A DNA stretch of 64,000 nt, taken from positions 1-64,000 of the forward strand of contig NZ_JANYGG010000108.1 of the NCBI RefSeq assembly GCF_025362505.1, read 5' to 3'. Positions 1 through 8,960 of this stretch are shown here, one piece after another (positions within the stretch are counted from its first letter, which is position 1; the number at the start of each line of letters is the position of its first letter). The stretch is from Sphingomonas sp. (lineage in GTDB: Bacteria; Pseudomonadota; Alphaproteobacteria; Sphingomonadales; Sphingomonadaceae). A program made the translations under genes and the position numbers. The notes below the pieces were generated by a model. It worked only from the letters and a program-made list of their open reading frames with translations. It did not search any database and was not told where the DNA came from.

Positions 1-1032
1 ATTCTTGTGGCCCCACGCCGGGCCGACGATCGGGCTGCCGTCGGGGGTGTAGGCGATCGCGCCGTTATAGACGCGCTTGATCCCGACTTCACCGAACGCC
101 GGGACCCGCTCGATCGCGGTCATGATATAGGGCTCGAGCCGTTCCAGCGCGTCGGGGAAGAGTTCATACTCGCTGTTGGCCGACGGCCCGTCGACATAGC
201 AGGCCGGCGCGCCCAACTCGTATGGCCCGAGCAGCAGCCCGCCGGCTTCCTCGCGCATGTACCAGCTCGAATCCGACTCGCGCAGGACCCCCATCTCGGG
301 CAGCCCCTTGGCCCGCCGCTCCATGATCGCGGGATGCTGTTCGGTGACGATATACTGATGCTCGACCGGGATCACTGGCACGTCGAGCCCGATCATCGCG
401 CCAGTCTGGCGGGCGAAGTTACCCGTCGCCGACACGACATGCTCGCAACTAATCTCGCCCATGTCGGTGGTCACCAGCCATTCGCCGTTCGGCTTGCGGC
501 TGATCGCGGTCACCGCGGTGTTGCGATAAATCTCGGCGCCGCGCTTGCGCGCCCCCTTTGCCAGCGCCTGGCTCAGGTCGGCGGGCTGGATATAGCCGTC
601 GGCTGGATGCTGAATCGCGCCGAGGATCCCGTCGGTGTTGCACAGTGGCCAGATCTCGGCGAGCTCACCCGTGGTCAGGAAATTGACCTCGACCCCGATC
701 GTCTTCGCGACCCCGGCATAATAATGAAATTCGTCCATCCGGTCGGGGGTGCGGGCAAGGCGGATGTTCGACACGTTCGAAAAGCCGACGTTGAGCTCGG
801 TCTCGGCCTCGAGCGTGGGATAAAAGCCGACCGAATATTTATGAAGCTGGCCAACCGCATAGCTCAGGTTGAACAGCGGCAGCAGCCCCGCCGCGTGCCA
901 CGTCGACCCCGACGTCAACTCCTTGCGCTCGATCAGCACTGCATCCGACCAGCCCATCCGGGCGAGGTGGTAGAGCGTGCTGATTCCGACCACGCCGCCG
1001 CCGATCACGACCACCCGCGCCGATGATTTCAT
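1..1032 (-). CDS. FAD-dependent dimethylglycine/sarcosine dehydrogenase-like protein, N-terminal part (runs off the window)
   Basis: The reverse strand from an ATG at 1032 reads an open frame of 344 codons to the window edge. It opens with a Rossmann FAD-binding motif (VVVIGGGVVGIS) followed by LTSGSTWHAAGL, whose His is the covalent flavin attachment site in dimethylglycine and sarcosine dehydrogenases. Family members oxidise N-methyl amino acids and usually carry a C-terminal folate-binding GcvT-like domain, which would lie beyond position 1 here. The substrate cannot be assigned. Upstream (1033-1179) is a short spacer before the convergent end of the next gene on the same strand. Confidence 0.85.
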   Translation of the reverse strand, partial: MKSSARVVVIGGGVVGISTLYHLARMGWSDAVLIERKELTSGSTWHAAGLLPLFNLSYAVGQLHKYSVGFYPTLEAETELNVGFSNVSNIRLARTPDRMDEFHYYAGVAKTIGVEVNFLTTGELAEIWPLCNTDGILGAIQHPADGYIQPADLSQALAKGARKRGAEIYRNTAVTAISRKPNGEWLVTTDMGEISCEHVVSATGNFARQTGAMIGLDVPVIPVEHQYIVTEQHPAIMERRAKGLPEMGVLRESDSSWYMREEAGGLLLGPYELGAPACYVDGPSANSEYELFPDALERLEPYIMTAIERVPAFGEVGIKRVYNGAIAYTPDGSPIVGPAWGHKN

Positions 1033-1179
1033 GGTCCGCCCTTCTACCAGTCGGTCGCCGCGGAAATGCCGCAGGGCCAAACCCCGTTCCTATCGTAAGC
1101 GCAGTGGCCGAAGCCATAGAAAAATTGGATGCAATCCCACACAAATCGAGGGCATCGGACACCGAGCGTCCCAGCCTTG

Positions 1180-1941
1180 TCAGATCCCTCCGCTGACCGT
1201 CTCATACCCCACGGCGGCAAGGCCTTCCGCTAATTTCGCAGCGCAGTTCTCGGCCAGCGCCTCATCTTCCGACCGCACGACGAAATTCGCGCCGACGCGG
1301 CCATCCTTGAAGAACGGATAGCTCCCGATCGACACGCCTTCGTGCGCCTTTTCGGTCGCGCCGAGCAGGTCGGCGACCTCGCTCTCGGGCACGAACCCGC
1401 CGAGCGTCACCGATACCAGCGGCCGCCCGCCCTCGAGCGTCCCGGTCAGCGCGTCGAGCATCCCCGCCGTGATGTGCGGCACTCCTGCCAGGATGAACAG
1501 CTTGCCCAGCCGGATGCCCGGCGCGCCCGACATGCGGTTGTCGATCAGCTCCGCCCCTTGCGGCACCCGCGCCATCCGCAGCCGCGCGTCGGTAATTCCC
1601 CCGCGCGTCTCGTAATATCGCTCGAGGATCGCCCGCGCCTCGGGATGGATCACCACCGGCACCCCCATCGCCGCGGCGATCGAATCGACCGTGATGTCGT
1701 CGTGCGTCGGCCCGATCCCGCCGGTCGTGAAGACATAGTCATGCGCCGCCATCATCGCCGTCACCGCGTCGCCGATCGCGGGCGGCACGTCGGCCACCAC
1801 GCGGACCTCGCGCAGCCGGATACCCTGCACGTTGAGCCAGCTGGCGACCTGCGCGATGTTGCGGTCCTGCGTCCGGCCCGACAATATCTCGTCGCCGATG
1901 ACGACCAGCGCCGCGGTCCAGGTTCGTCCATTCACCGTCAT
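1180..1941 (-). CDS. Competence/damage-inducible CinA-like molybdopterin-binding domain protein
   Basis: This 253-residue protein has a MoCF/CinA N-terminal fold: VIGDEILSGRTQDRN near the start and FTTGGIGPTHDDIT around residue 90 are the signature loops of the MoaB/Mog/CinA family. It is the single-domain form and lacks the C-terminal CinA deamidase domain. I chose ATG at 1941 over an in-frame GTG at 1947 because GAGGTG lies just upstream of it. The gene is divergent from map, with about 40 bp between the starts, so the two probably share a promoter region. The biochemical role of this short form is not established; nucleotide pyrophosphatase activity is possible. Confidence 0.85.
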   Translation of the reverse strand: MTVNGRTWTAALVVIGDEILSGRTQDRNIAQVASWLNVQGIRLREVRVVADVPPAIGDAVTAMMAAHDYVFTTGGIGPTHDDITVDSIAAAMGVPVVIHPEARAILERYYETRGGITDARLRMARVPQGAELIDNRMSGAPGIRLGKLFILAGVPHITAGMLDALTGTLEGGRPLVSVTLGGFVPESEVADLLGATEKAHEGVSIGSYPFFKDGRVGANFVVRSEDEALAENCAAKLAEGLAAVGYETVSGGI

Positions 1942-1983
1942 GCTCACCTCGACTTTGCGCTGCCCGGACCCTATCTAGTGGTG

Positions 1984-2811
1984 ATGACCGAATATGTCAG
2001 CGTCGCCGTCGATGATCGCGCCGAATCCCGTTCGGGCGTGATCAAGCTCCACGGCCCCGAAGCGTTCGCCGCGATGCGCGCCGCCGGCCAGCTCGCCGCG
2101 ACCATCCTCGACGCGCTCATCCCCCACGTCGTCCCCGGCGTCACCACCGGCGAGATCGACGATATCGTCCACCGCATGACGGTTGCCGCTGGCGGCGTCC
2201 CCGCCACGCTCGGCTATCGCGGCTTCACCAAAAGCTGTTGCACCTCGATCAACCATGTCGTGTGCCACGGCATTCCCGGCGACAAGGCGCTCAAGAACGG
2301 CGACATCGTCAACATCGACGTGACCCCGATGCTCGACGGCTGGCACGGCGACACCAGCCGCATGTTCCTCGTCGGCGACGTGCCGCTCAAAGCACGCAAG
2401 CTGGTCGATGTGACCTACGAGTGCCTCATGCTCGGGCTCGATCAGGCGCGGCCCGGCAACCGCCTCGGCGATATCGCCAACGCCATCCAGGTCCATGCCG
2501 AAAAGCAGCGCTACGGCGTCGTCCGCGATTTCTGCGGGCATGGCGTCGGCCGGCTGTTCCACGACACGCCCGAAGTGATCCACGCCGGCCGCCCCGGCAC
2601 CGGTCCCGAACTTCGTCCCGGCATGATTTTCACCGTCGAACCGATGATCAACGCCGGCAAGTCCGACTGCAAATTGCTCGACGACGGCTGGACCGCGGTG
2701 ACCCGCGACCGATCGCTGTCGGCGCAGTTCGAACATTCGATCGGCATCACCGAAACCGGTTGCGAAATCTTCACCACCAGCCCGGTGGGCTTCGACCGAC
2801 CGCCTTACTGA
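1984..2811 (+). CDS. map: Type I methionine aminopeptidase
   Basis: This 275-residue cytosolic metalloprotease removes the initiator Met from nascent proteins. Recognition rests on the pita-bread core: the substrate-side His in INHVVCHGIP, the metal Asp pair in VNIDVTPMLDGWHGDTS, the metal His in GHGVGRLFHDTP, and the Glu residues in FTVEPMIN and near the C-terminus (QFEHSI). The start is placed at the ATG at 1984. The open frame continues upstream to 1342, but that part is antisense to the CinA-like gene and is not coding. A bacterial-length enzyme with no N-terminal zinc-finger extension. Confidence 0.95.
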   Translation: MTEYVSVAVDDRAESRSGVIKLHGPEAFAAMRAAGQLAATILDALIPHVVPGVTTGEIDDIVHRMTVAAGGVPATLGYRGFTKSCCTSINHVVCHGIPGDKALKNGDIVNIDVTPMLDGWHGDTSRMFLVGDVPLKARKLVDVTYECLMLGLDQARPGNRLGDIANAIQVHAEKQRYGVVRDFCGHGVGRLFHDTPEVIHAGRPGTGPELRPGMIFTVEPMINAGKSDCKLLDDGWTAVTRDRSLSAQFEHSIGITETGCEIFTTSPVGFDRPPY

Positions 2812-2837
2812 CGGAAAAACAACGATTTTCGCCCTAT

Positions 2838-2850
2838 TGTGCAGTGCACA
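2838..2850. promoter_or_regulatory. Perfect 13-bp palindrome upstream of glnB
   Basis: TGTGCAGTGCACA is a perfect inverted repeat about 70 bp before the glnB start, in a short AT-richer stretch. NtrC sites are GC-type dyads containing TGCAC/GTGCA half-sites with a wider spacing, so this could be a variant nitrogen-control operator. That assignment is inference from position and half-site resemblance only. A second dyad (CTTTGCG/CGCAAAG) follows at about 2860-2880. Confidence 0.4.
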
Positions 2851-2898
2851 CAAATTCTTTGCGGTTGCGCGGCGCAAAGCTACAACAGGGCCTGATAG

Positions 2899-3258
<360 letters not shown>

Positions 3259-3336
3259 CGCGCGACTCGCTCAAGGCGAGCGGGGGTGGATAAGCCACGC
3301 TGGCTAATCTCCTCCCCCGCCCCCACATACCTCGGC

Positions 3337-4344
3337 ATGTCCCGCCTCTCCGTCCTCGACCTCGCGCCGATCACCCAGGGTAGCGACGCCGGCACCGCAC
3401 TGCGCAACGCCCGCGACCTTGCGCGCCATGCGGAGCGGCTTGGCTACCACCGCTTCTGGATGGCCGAGCACCACTCGATGCCCGGCATCGCCAGCGCCGC
3501 GACCGCCGTCGCGCTCGGCTTTGTCGCCGAGGGCACCACCACCATCCGCATCGGCGCCGGCGGGATCATGCTCCCCAACCACTCCCCGCTACAGGTCGCC
3601 GAGCAGTTCGGAACGCTCGCCGCGCTCTACCCCGGCCGGATCGACCTCGGGCTTGGCCGCGCGCCCGGGACCGATCAGGCCGCCGCCTACGCCATGCGCC
3701 GCAACATCGCCGCCGACGTCAACCAGTTCCCGCGCGATGTCGTCGAGCTGATCCGCTACTTCGAGCCCCCATCCGACCCGCCCGCCCGCGTCCGCGCGAT
3801 CCCCGGCGAAGGCCTCGAAGTCCCCGTCTGGATCCTCGGCTCCAGCCTGTTCGGCGCGAGCCTCGCAGCGCATCTTGGCCTGCCCTACGCCTTCGCTTCG
3901 CACTTCGCGCCCGAGCAGCTCGACGAGGCGCTGCGCATCTACCGCCGCGATTTCCAGCCGTCGCAATGGCTTGACGCACCTTATGTGATGCTCGGCTTCA
4001 ACGTCTTCGCAGCAGACACCGACGACGAGGCCCGCCTCCTCGCCACCTCGCTCGAACAGGCGTTCGTCGCGCTGCGCACCGGCCAGCCGGGCCAGCTCAG
4101 GCCGCCCCTGCGCGGCTATGCCGAGACCCTCCCGCTCGAATGGCGCGCCTCGCTCGACGAGCGGTTGAGCTGTTCGGCGATCGGCTCTCCGGCGACCGTT
4201 CGCGCCGCCACCGAGGCCTTCATTGCCCGCACCGGCGCCGATGAATTGATGGTCACCGCGCAAATCTACGATCACACCGCGCGACTGCGTTCCTACGAGA
4301 TACTGGCGGCCAATTTACTGGCGAAAAACCACGCTACCGTCTAG
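3337..4344 (+). CDS. Luciferase-like (LLM class) flavin-dependent monooxygenase
   Basis: This 335-residue TIM-barrel flavoprotein begins [28 protein letters not shown] around residue 40 and the [28 protein letters not shown] block are hallmarks of the group-1 LLM oxidoreductases, which use reduced FMN and O2. The substrate is unknown. The ATG at 3337 is preferred over an upstream extension to 3286 because family members start a few residues before the SVLDL strand. It sits 78 bp after glnB, within the block that separates glnB from glnA. Confidence 0.9.
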   Translation: MSRLSVLDLAPITQGSDAGTALRNARDLARHAERLGYHRFWMAEHHSMPGIASAATAVALGFVAEGTTTIRIGAGGIMLPNHSPLQVAEQFGTLAALYPGRIDLGLGRAPGTDQAAAYAMRRNIAADVNQFPRDVVELIRYFEPPSDPPARVRAIPGEGLEVPVWILGSSLFGASLAAHLGLPYAFASHFAPEQLDEALRIYRRDFQPSQWLDAPYVMLGFNVFAADTDDEARLLATSLEQAFVALRTGQPGQLRPPLRGYAETLPLEWRASLDERLSCSAIGSPATVRAATEAFIARTGADELMVTAQIYDHTARLRSYEILAANLLAKNHATV

Positions 4345-4360
4345 GCATGAGCTTCGATTT

Positions 4361-4609
4361 ATGCTGCACTGCGGCATGATCGGGAGCAGTGCATTGTTGA
4401 CGGAAGAAAACCCCCTCGCCTCGATGCCCCCCGACGAGCTCAAGAACTCGATGACCAAACTCGGCTACAAGACTCAGGCCGAACTCGCCGCCGCGATCGG
4501 CGTCAGCCGCTCGGCGGTCAGCCTGTGGCTCGAGGGCAAGGTCGGCGTCCCCCGCCCGATCGCCATGCTCCTGCGCATGCTCGTCGCCGCCCAGCGCCGC
4601 GCCTATTAG
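4361..4609 (+). CDS. Small helix-turn-helix DNA-binding protein
   Basis: An 82-residue product with a Cro/XRE-like helix-turn-helix in its second half: YKTQAELAAAIGVSRSAVSLWLEGKVGVP. The rest is a short hydrophilic N-terminus. The ATG at 4361 is the longest start; shorter starts near 4394 are possible and no strong ribosome binding site decides. It is probably a local transcriptional regulator or a phage/toxin-antitoxin-style repressor, but no partner toxin is seen. It begins 16 bp after the LLM gene. Confidence 0.7.
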   Translation: MLHCGMIGSSALLTEENPLASMPPDELKNSMTKLGYKTQAELAAAIGVSRSAVSLWLEGKVGVPRPIAMLLRMLVAAQRRAY

Positions 4610-4708
4610 GCGGTAGACTCGCAATCTCCCACTCGCACCGACAAGACTGGTGACTTGAAGCTGATTGGCAAGCCGCTACACTAGCTGCCAACAGGGGGAG
4701 ACTTCACT

Positions 4709-6007
4709 TTGCGCAATCTGATCATCACCGCCGTCGCTCTGCTTGCCGCCGGGACCGCCAATGCCGAAACCTATGCGATCCAGGCCGGCCGGTTGATCGT
4801 CGACGCGGCCAAGCCCGCGCTCGGCCCCTCGACGGTGATCGTCACCGACGGTCGCATCATCGCGATCCAGCCCGGCGCGACCGCTCCCGCCGGAGCGACC
4901 GTCGTCGACCAGCGCGGCCGCACCGTCATGCCGGGAATGACCGACGTCCATGTTCACCTGACGATGAATTCCGGCGAGCCCTGGTACATCGGATTCACGC
5001 GCAAATATTCGGCACCTTATGCCACCACGATGGGCCTGACCCACGCGCTGGAAATGGCGCGGGCCGGGTTCACCACCGTTCAGGACCTTGGCGGCGACAC
5101 GTCGGCGGTGATCGCGCTGCGCGACGCGGTTGCCGAGGGGCGCTTTGCGGGGCCGCGGATCAGGGTGTCGGGCGCGGGACTGTCGATGATCGGCGGGCAT
5201 GGCGACCCGGCCACCGGCCTGCCGCCCGAACTGGCGGCGGCGATCGACACCGCTCACCTCAACCGCTCGGTCTGCACCGGTGTGCAGCAGTGCCAGGAAG
5301 TGGTTCGCAAGCTCGCTTCGGCCGGAGTCGACGTGATCAAGATCATGGCCACCGGCGGGGTGCTCGATCCCGGCGCGATGGGGCTCGAGCAGCACTTCAC
5401 CAACGACGAGATGAAGGGGATCGTCGACATGGCGCACTCGCTCCACCTCAAGGTCGCCGCCCATGCTCATGGCGCGCGCGGGATCGAGGCGGCGACCAAC
5501 GCCGGGGTCGATTCGATCGAGCATGGCACGCTGATCGACGAGGCCGGGGTCAAGGCGATGAAGGCCCATGGCACCTATTACTCGGCAACGCTGATGGCGT
5601 TCAGCGGGGTCAATGGCCTGCTCGGCACAGGCAAGCTGACCCCGGAAATGGAAAGCAAGGCGCGGATCATCCTGGCGCGGTGGGGCAATGGCTTGAACCT
5701 GGCCTATCGCGGCGGGGTCAAGATCGCGCTCGGCACGGATTCGGCGGTCGCACCGCATGCCCGCGCCGGCGAAGAACTCGGCCTGATGGTGTCGAAGGGC
5801 GGGATGACCCCGCGCGACGCGCTGATCGCCGCGACCAAAGGCGGGCCCGACCTCATGGGGCTTTCCGCCGAAACCGGCACGCTCGATCCGGGCAAATCGG
5901 CCGACCTGATCGCGGTCGACGGCGACCCGCTGAGCGACCCGGCGGCGGTCACCCACGTCGGCTATGTGATGGTCATGGGCAGGCCGATCGCGATGAACGC
6001 GAACTAG
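4709..6007 (+). CDS. Secreted metal-dependent amidohydrolase (Xaa-Pro dipeptidase/imidazolonepropionase-like)
   Basis: This 432-residue protein has a Sec signal peptide (MRNLIITAVALLAAGTANA, cleavage after AxA). It shows the amidohydrolase-superfamily ligands: HVHL after strand 1, a candidate carboxylated Lys in VIKIMATGG, HAHG, IEHGT, and the final Asp in LGTDSAV. Periplasmic relatives hydrolyse peptides such as Xaa-Pro dipeptides or cyclic amides; the substrate is not predictable. Translation appears to start at TTG 4709, since AGGGGGAG lies about 10 bp before it and no ATG precedes the signal sequence. It shares the strand with the neighbouring TPR gene, with a 157-bp gap. Confidence 0.88.
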   Translation: MRNLIITAVALLAAGTANAETYAIQAGRLIVDAAKPALGPSTVIVTDGRIIAIQPGATAPAGATVVDQRGRTVMPGMTDVHVHLTMNSGEPWYIGFTRKYSAPYATTMGLTHALEMARAGFTTVQDLGGDTSAVIALRDAVAEGRFAGPRIRVSGAGLSMIGGHGDPATGLPPELAAAIDTAHLNRSVCTGVQQCQEVVRKLASAGVDVIKIMATGGVLDPGAMGLEQHFTNDEMKGIVDMAHSLHLKVAAHAHGARGIEAATNAGVDSIEHGTLIDEAGVKAMKAHGTYYSATLMAFSGVNGLLGTGKLTPEMESKARIILARWGNGLNLAYRGGVKIALGTDSAVAPHARAGEELGLMVSKGGMTPRDALIAATKGGPDLMGLSAETGTLDPGKSADLIAVDGDPLSDPAAVTHVGYVMVMGRPIAMNAN

Positions 6008-6164
6008 GTCGTGAACCCACAAATGCCAGTTCCAACGATGATGGAAGGCGAACGTTCGCAGATGGTGACTCGCTAGAAGTACCGGCCGTCGGGCCGGCGT
6101 GGAGCCGACCTTTGACTAACTTCTCGATGAGCGTAAATTCGAGCAGGTCCGTAGGGGGTGCCAC

Positions 6165-7853
6165 ATGCGCAAAGCTGTCCTGCCATCTTTAATCTCGGTC
6201 GTTGCCTTTCTTCCGGCCGCCCCCCTTTGGGCACAGGCGCCGCACAACCACGCGCCGGCAGCGAAACCGGAGACGCTCGCGGGTTGGGCGCACGGCGCAC
6301 AATTGTTCGACGGGCTCGGCACCTATCACCGCAAGATCACGACTCGCTCTTCCCTGGCGCAGAAATACTTCGATCAGGGGATGCGCTTGTCGTGGGCGTT
6401 CAACCACGACGAGGCGACGCGGTCGTTTGCGAAGGCCGCGATGACCGACCCCACCTGCGCGAGCTGCTACTGGGGCGTCGCGCTTTCGCTCGGGGTCAAT
6501 TATAATATGCCGATGATGAGCTCGCCGCGCGGTCGCGTGGGCTGGCAGGCGGTGCGCCGGGCGCAAGCGAATGCCCGCCGCGCGACCCCGATCGAACGCG
6601 CGCTGATCGCCGCCGTCGCAACGCGCTATCGCGGCAGCGGCGAAGTCGATCCCTCCAACAGCAAGCCTTTGTTGCAAGCCTATGTGACCGCCATGCGCGC
6701 CGTCGCCGCGAAATATCCGAACGATCTCGACGTGCAGACGATGTACGCCGAGGGCCTCATGAACACGAACCCGTGGAAGCTGTGGAACGCCGACGGGACG
6801 CAGAATCCGGGTACGCAGCAGGTGCTCGACGCGCTCCAGTCCGTCCTCAAGCGCGATCCCAAACATCCGGGCGCCAATCATTATTACATCCATGCAATCG
6901 AAGCCTCGCCCCACCCCGAGCAGGCGCTCGCCTCGGCCGAAGTCCTGACCGGAATGATGCCGGCGGCGGGCCACCTCGAACATATGCCGGCGCACATCAT
7001 GCAACGCGTCGGCCGGTACGAGGAAGCCGCCGAAGCCAACCGCAAGGGCGCGGCCGCCGATCTGGCCTATCTCAAGGCCACCGCCGCGCCCGATTATTAT
7101 CCGATGTACCTCATTCACAACTTCCAGTTCCTTGGGAGCGCGGCGGCGATGGAGGGACGGCGCGCGGAGGCGATCGCGGCCCTGAGGGATGCGCGAACGC
7201 ATAGCTCCGACCAGATGCTGCTTGAAATGCCCGGCCTCGATTGGACCGCGAGCTTCATCTACGATGGCTACACCAAGTTCGGCATGTGGGGCGACATGCT
7301 GAACGAGCCGGCGCCGAACCCGAAGCTGCCCGGCGCCACGATCAGCTTCCACCAATCGCGCGCGATTGCCCTCGCGGCAACCGGCAAGCTCGACGAGGCC
7401 AGGATCGAACTGGCCAAGACCGACCAGCTGATCGCCGCCGTTTCGGCCGAGGCGTTCCAGGGCAATAACGGGGCGAAGCCGCTCTACGAAATCGGCCAGA
7501 TCAAGGCCCAGGCGCGCCTCGCGACCGCCGAAGGCAAGCGCGACGAAGCGATCCGGCTGCTGACCGACGCGGTCGCGGCCGAGGACAAGCTCGCCTATAA
7601 TGAGCCCAGCGACATGATCTTCGCAACCCGCCACCTGCTCGGTGCGGAGTTATTGGCGGCCGGTGAGCCGGCGAAAGCCGAAGCCGTCTATCGCGAAGAT
7701 TTGAAGCAGCATCCGAACAATGGCTGGGCCTATCTTGGCCTCAGCCAGGCACTCACGGCTCAGAAAAAGGATGACGATGCCGCCGCCGTGAAGAAGCAGT
7801 TCGAACAGGCCTGGCGCAGCGCCGATGTGCCGCTCATGGCCTCGGCATTCTAG
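6165..7853 (+). CDS. Exported TPR-repeat protein with His-rich motifs
   Basis: A 562-residue protein with an N-terminal signal peptide (MRKAVLPSLISVVAFLPAAPLWAQ). Tetratricopeptide-like helices run through most of its length; A-x-x-x-F-x-K-A patterns are obvious near residues 80-100 and at the C-terminus. Two conserved-looking His clusters, HYYIHAIE near residue 240 and HLEHMPAHI near residue 270, could bind a metal, which would be unusual for a pure scaffold. The start has GTAGGGGGTG just upstream. Function is unknown; a periplasmic scaffold or hydrolase-associated protein is possible. Confidence 0.8.
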   Translation: MRKAVLPSLISVVAFLPAAPLWAQAPHNHAPAAKPETLAGWAHGAQLFDGLGTYHRKITTRSSLAQKYFDQGMRLSWAFNHDEATRSFAKAAMTDPTCASCYWGVALSLGVNYNMPMMSSPRGRVGWQAVRRAQANARRATPIERALIAAVATRYRGSGEVDPSNSKPLLQAYVTAMRAVAAKYPNDLDVQTMYAEGLMNTNPWKLWNADGTQNPGTQQVLDALQSVLKRDPKHPGANHYYIHAIEASPHPEQALASAEVLTGMMPAAGHLEHMPAHIMQRVGRYEEAAEANRKGAAADLAYLKATAAPDYYPMYLIHNFQFLGSAAAMEGRRAEAIAALRDARTHSSDQMLLEMPGLDWTASFIYDGYTKFGMWGDMLNEPAPNPKLPGATISFHQSRAIALAATGKLDEARIELAKTDQLIAAVSAEAFQGNNGAKPLYEIGQIKAQARLATAEGKRDEAIRLLTDAVAAEDKLAYNEPSDMIFATRHLLGAELLAAGEPAKAEAVYREDLKQHPNNGWAYLGLSQALTAQKKDDDAAAVKKQFEQAWRSADVPLMASAF

Positions 7854-8186
7854 AAAGCCTCATTCCGCGGCAAGCGAGGGTGTCCGTCAGTGGTGGAGGG
7901 CGGAAATCTGATTTCACGCAATCTAAGCTAAGTAGGAGTTTGTCCTGTTAACTGACGCTGGAATTTCAGCTTACGCTCAGACTCGGGTGTGCAGGACAGT
8001 GTTCACTACGACTGGCAGCTTCTGGTTCTGCGACCTGGGTAATCAGTCCCCTTTTGAAATGACGCGGTGGAGCCCGTCGATCAGCCCCGACTTGCGGTCC
8101 CAAGCCTTGGCACCGCACCACATGCTCCCCGCCGCCGCACGATAAATCCAAAAAACACTTTCCTACACCAGCCACTTCATGATCCA
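7854..8186. other. 333-bp intergenic region without a recognised gene
   Basis: No convincing coding frame is seen here. It holds two short dyads (GAAATCTGATTTC near 7905 and an imperfect GCTGGAATTTCAGC near 7960) and is less GC-biased than its surroundings. An in-frame upstream extension of the next gene to 8067 is open but lacks coding character. It could contain the promoter of the downstream HTH gene or a decayed mobile element end; neither can be shown. Confidence 0.4.
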
Positions 8187-8768
8187 ATGCGGTTCATGGA
8201 AGACGAACATTTAGAACCACCGTTCGAGCCGATCGAGCTTCGCCAGCGCCACGACGGCTTCACTCCTCTGCGCCAGGTCGAATTTCTCGACGCGCTCGCC
8301 GAAAGCGGCTGCGTCGACGAAGCCTGCCGCTCGGTCGGGGTCAGCCGCAGCGCCGCCTACGCGCTGCGCAACCGCATCCATGCCGCGCGCTTCCGGCTCG
8401 CGTGGGACGCCGCGCTCGATATGGCGATCCAGCGGCTTTACGGCGCCGCCTTGTCGCGCGCCATCAACGGCGTCGCGCGGCCGATTTTCTATCAGGGCAA
8501 GCAGGTCGGCGAGCGACGCTATTATGACGAGCGGCTGACCCAGTTCCTGCTGCGCGCCCGCGATCCCGCCAATTTTGCCCGCCCCCGCGAGCTGACTGAT
8601 GACCTGCGCGAAGACGATGTCGGCGCAACGATCTACCACATCCGCCGGATCGATGCGCAGGCCGCCGAATGGGAAGACGTCGAATTTATGCTGACCAACC
8701 AGCCCAACCGCCGCCAGCGCCGCGCAACCACTGCGCGCACAACCAAGGCCCGCGCAAGGGGGAGCTAG
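8187..8768 (+). CDS. Helix-turn-helix protein of unknown function
   Basis: From ATG 8187 the product is 193 residues (an alternative ATG lies at 8196). The N-terminal half contains a clear helix-turn-helix, RQVEFLDALAESGCVDEACRSVGVSRSAAYALRNR written here only in outline: EFLDALAESG, then CRSVGVSRSAAYALR. This resembles the DNA-binding module of phage small terminases and of Hin-type HTH proteins. The C-terminus is basic (RRQRRATTARTTKARARG). It lies 192 bp upstream of glnA on the same strand. No enzymatic domain is seen; it is perhaps a DNA-binding regulator. Confidence 0.72.
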   Translation: MRFMEDEHLEPPFEPIELRQRHDGFTPLRQVEFLDALAESGCVDEACRSVGVSRSAAYALRNRIHAARFRLAWDAALDMAIQRLYGAALSRAINGVARPIFYQGKQVGERRYYDERLTQFLLRARDPANFARPRELTDDLREDDVGATIYHIRRIDAQAAEWEDVEFMLTNQPNRRQRRATTARTTKARARGS

Positions 8769-8960
8769 TGTCCATCTTGTCCATGTTGGACGCTCATCGG
8801 GCCCCACGCCCGGCGCGCAGATCGCGCTTTCCTCCCTCAAAATCAGCGGTGAAATATTCACCCCCAACCCGCTCCGCGCTGGATTCCGCAGTGCAACAAG
8901 CGGCAAGGCGTCGTGATGCCGCGCGGGGCGGCGAATCAAGTCAACATAGAGGCGTCCGAC

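Noticed and set aside
7-1026. Plus-strand open frame of 339 codons at the window start
   Set aside because: It is the antisense of a clear FAD dehydrogenase on the reverse strand; its translation is Arg/Pro/Asp-rich without any recognisable motif.
7854-8186. Possible mobile element remnant
   Set aside because: Two short dyads only; no transposase fragment, terminal repeats or target duplication could be demonstrated.
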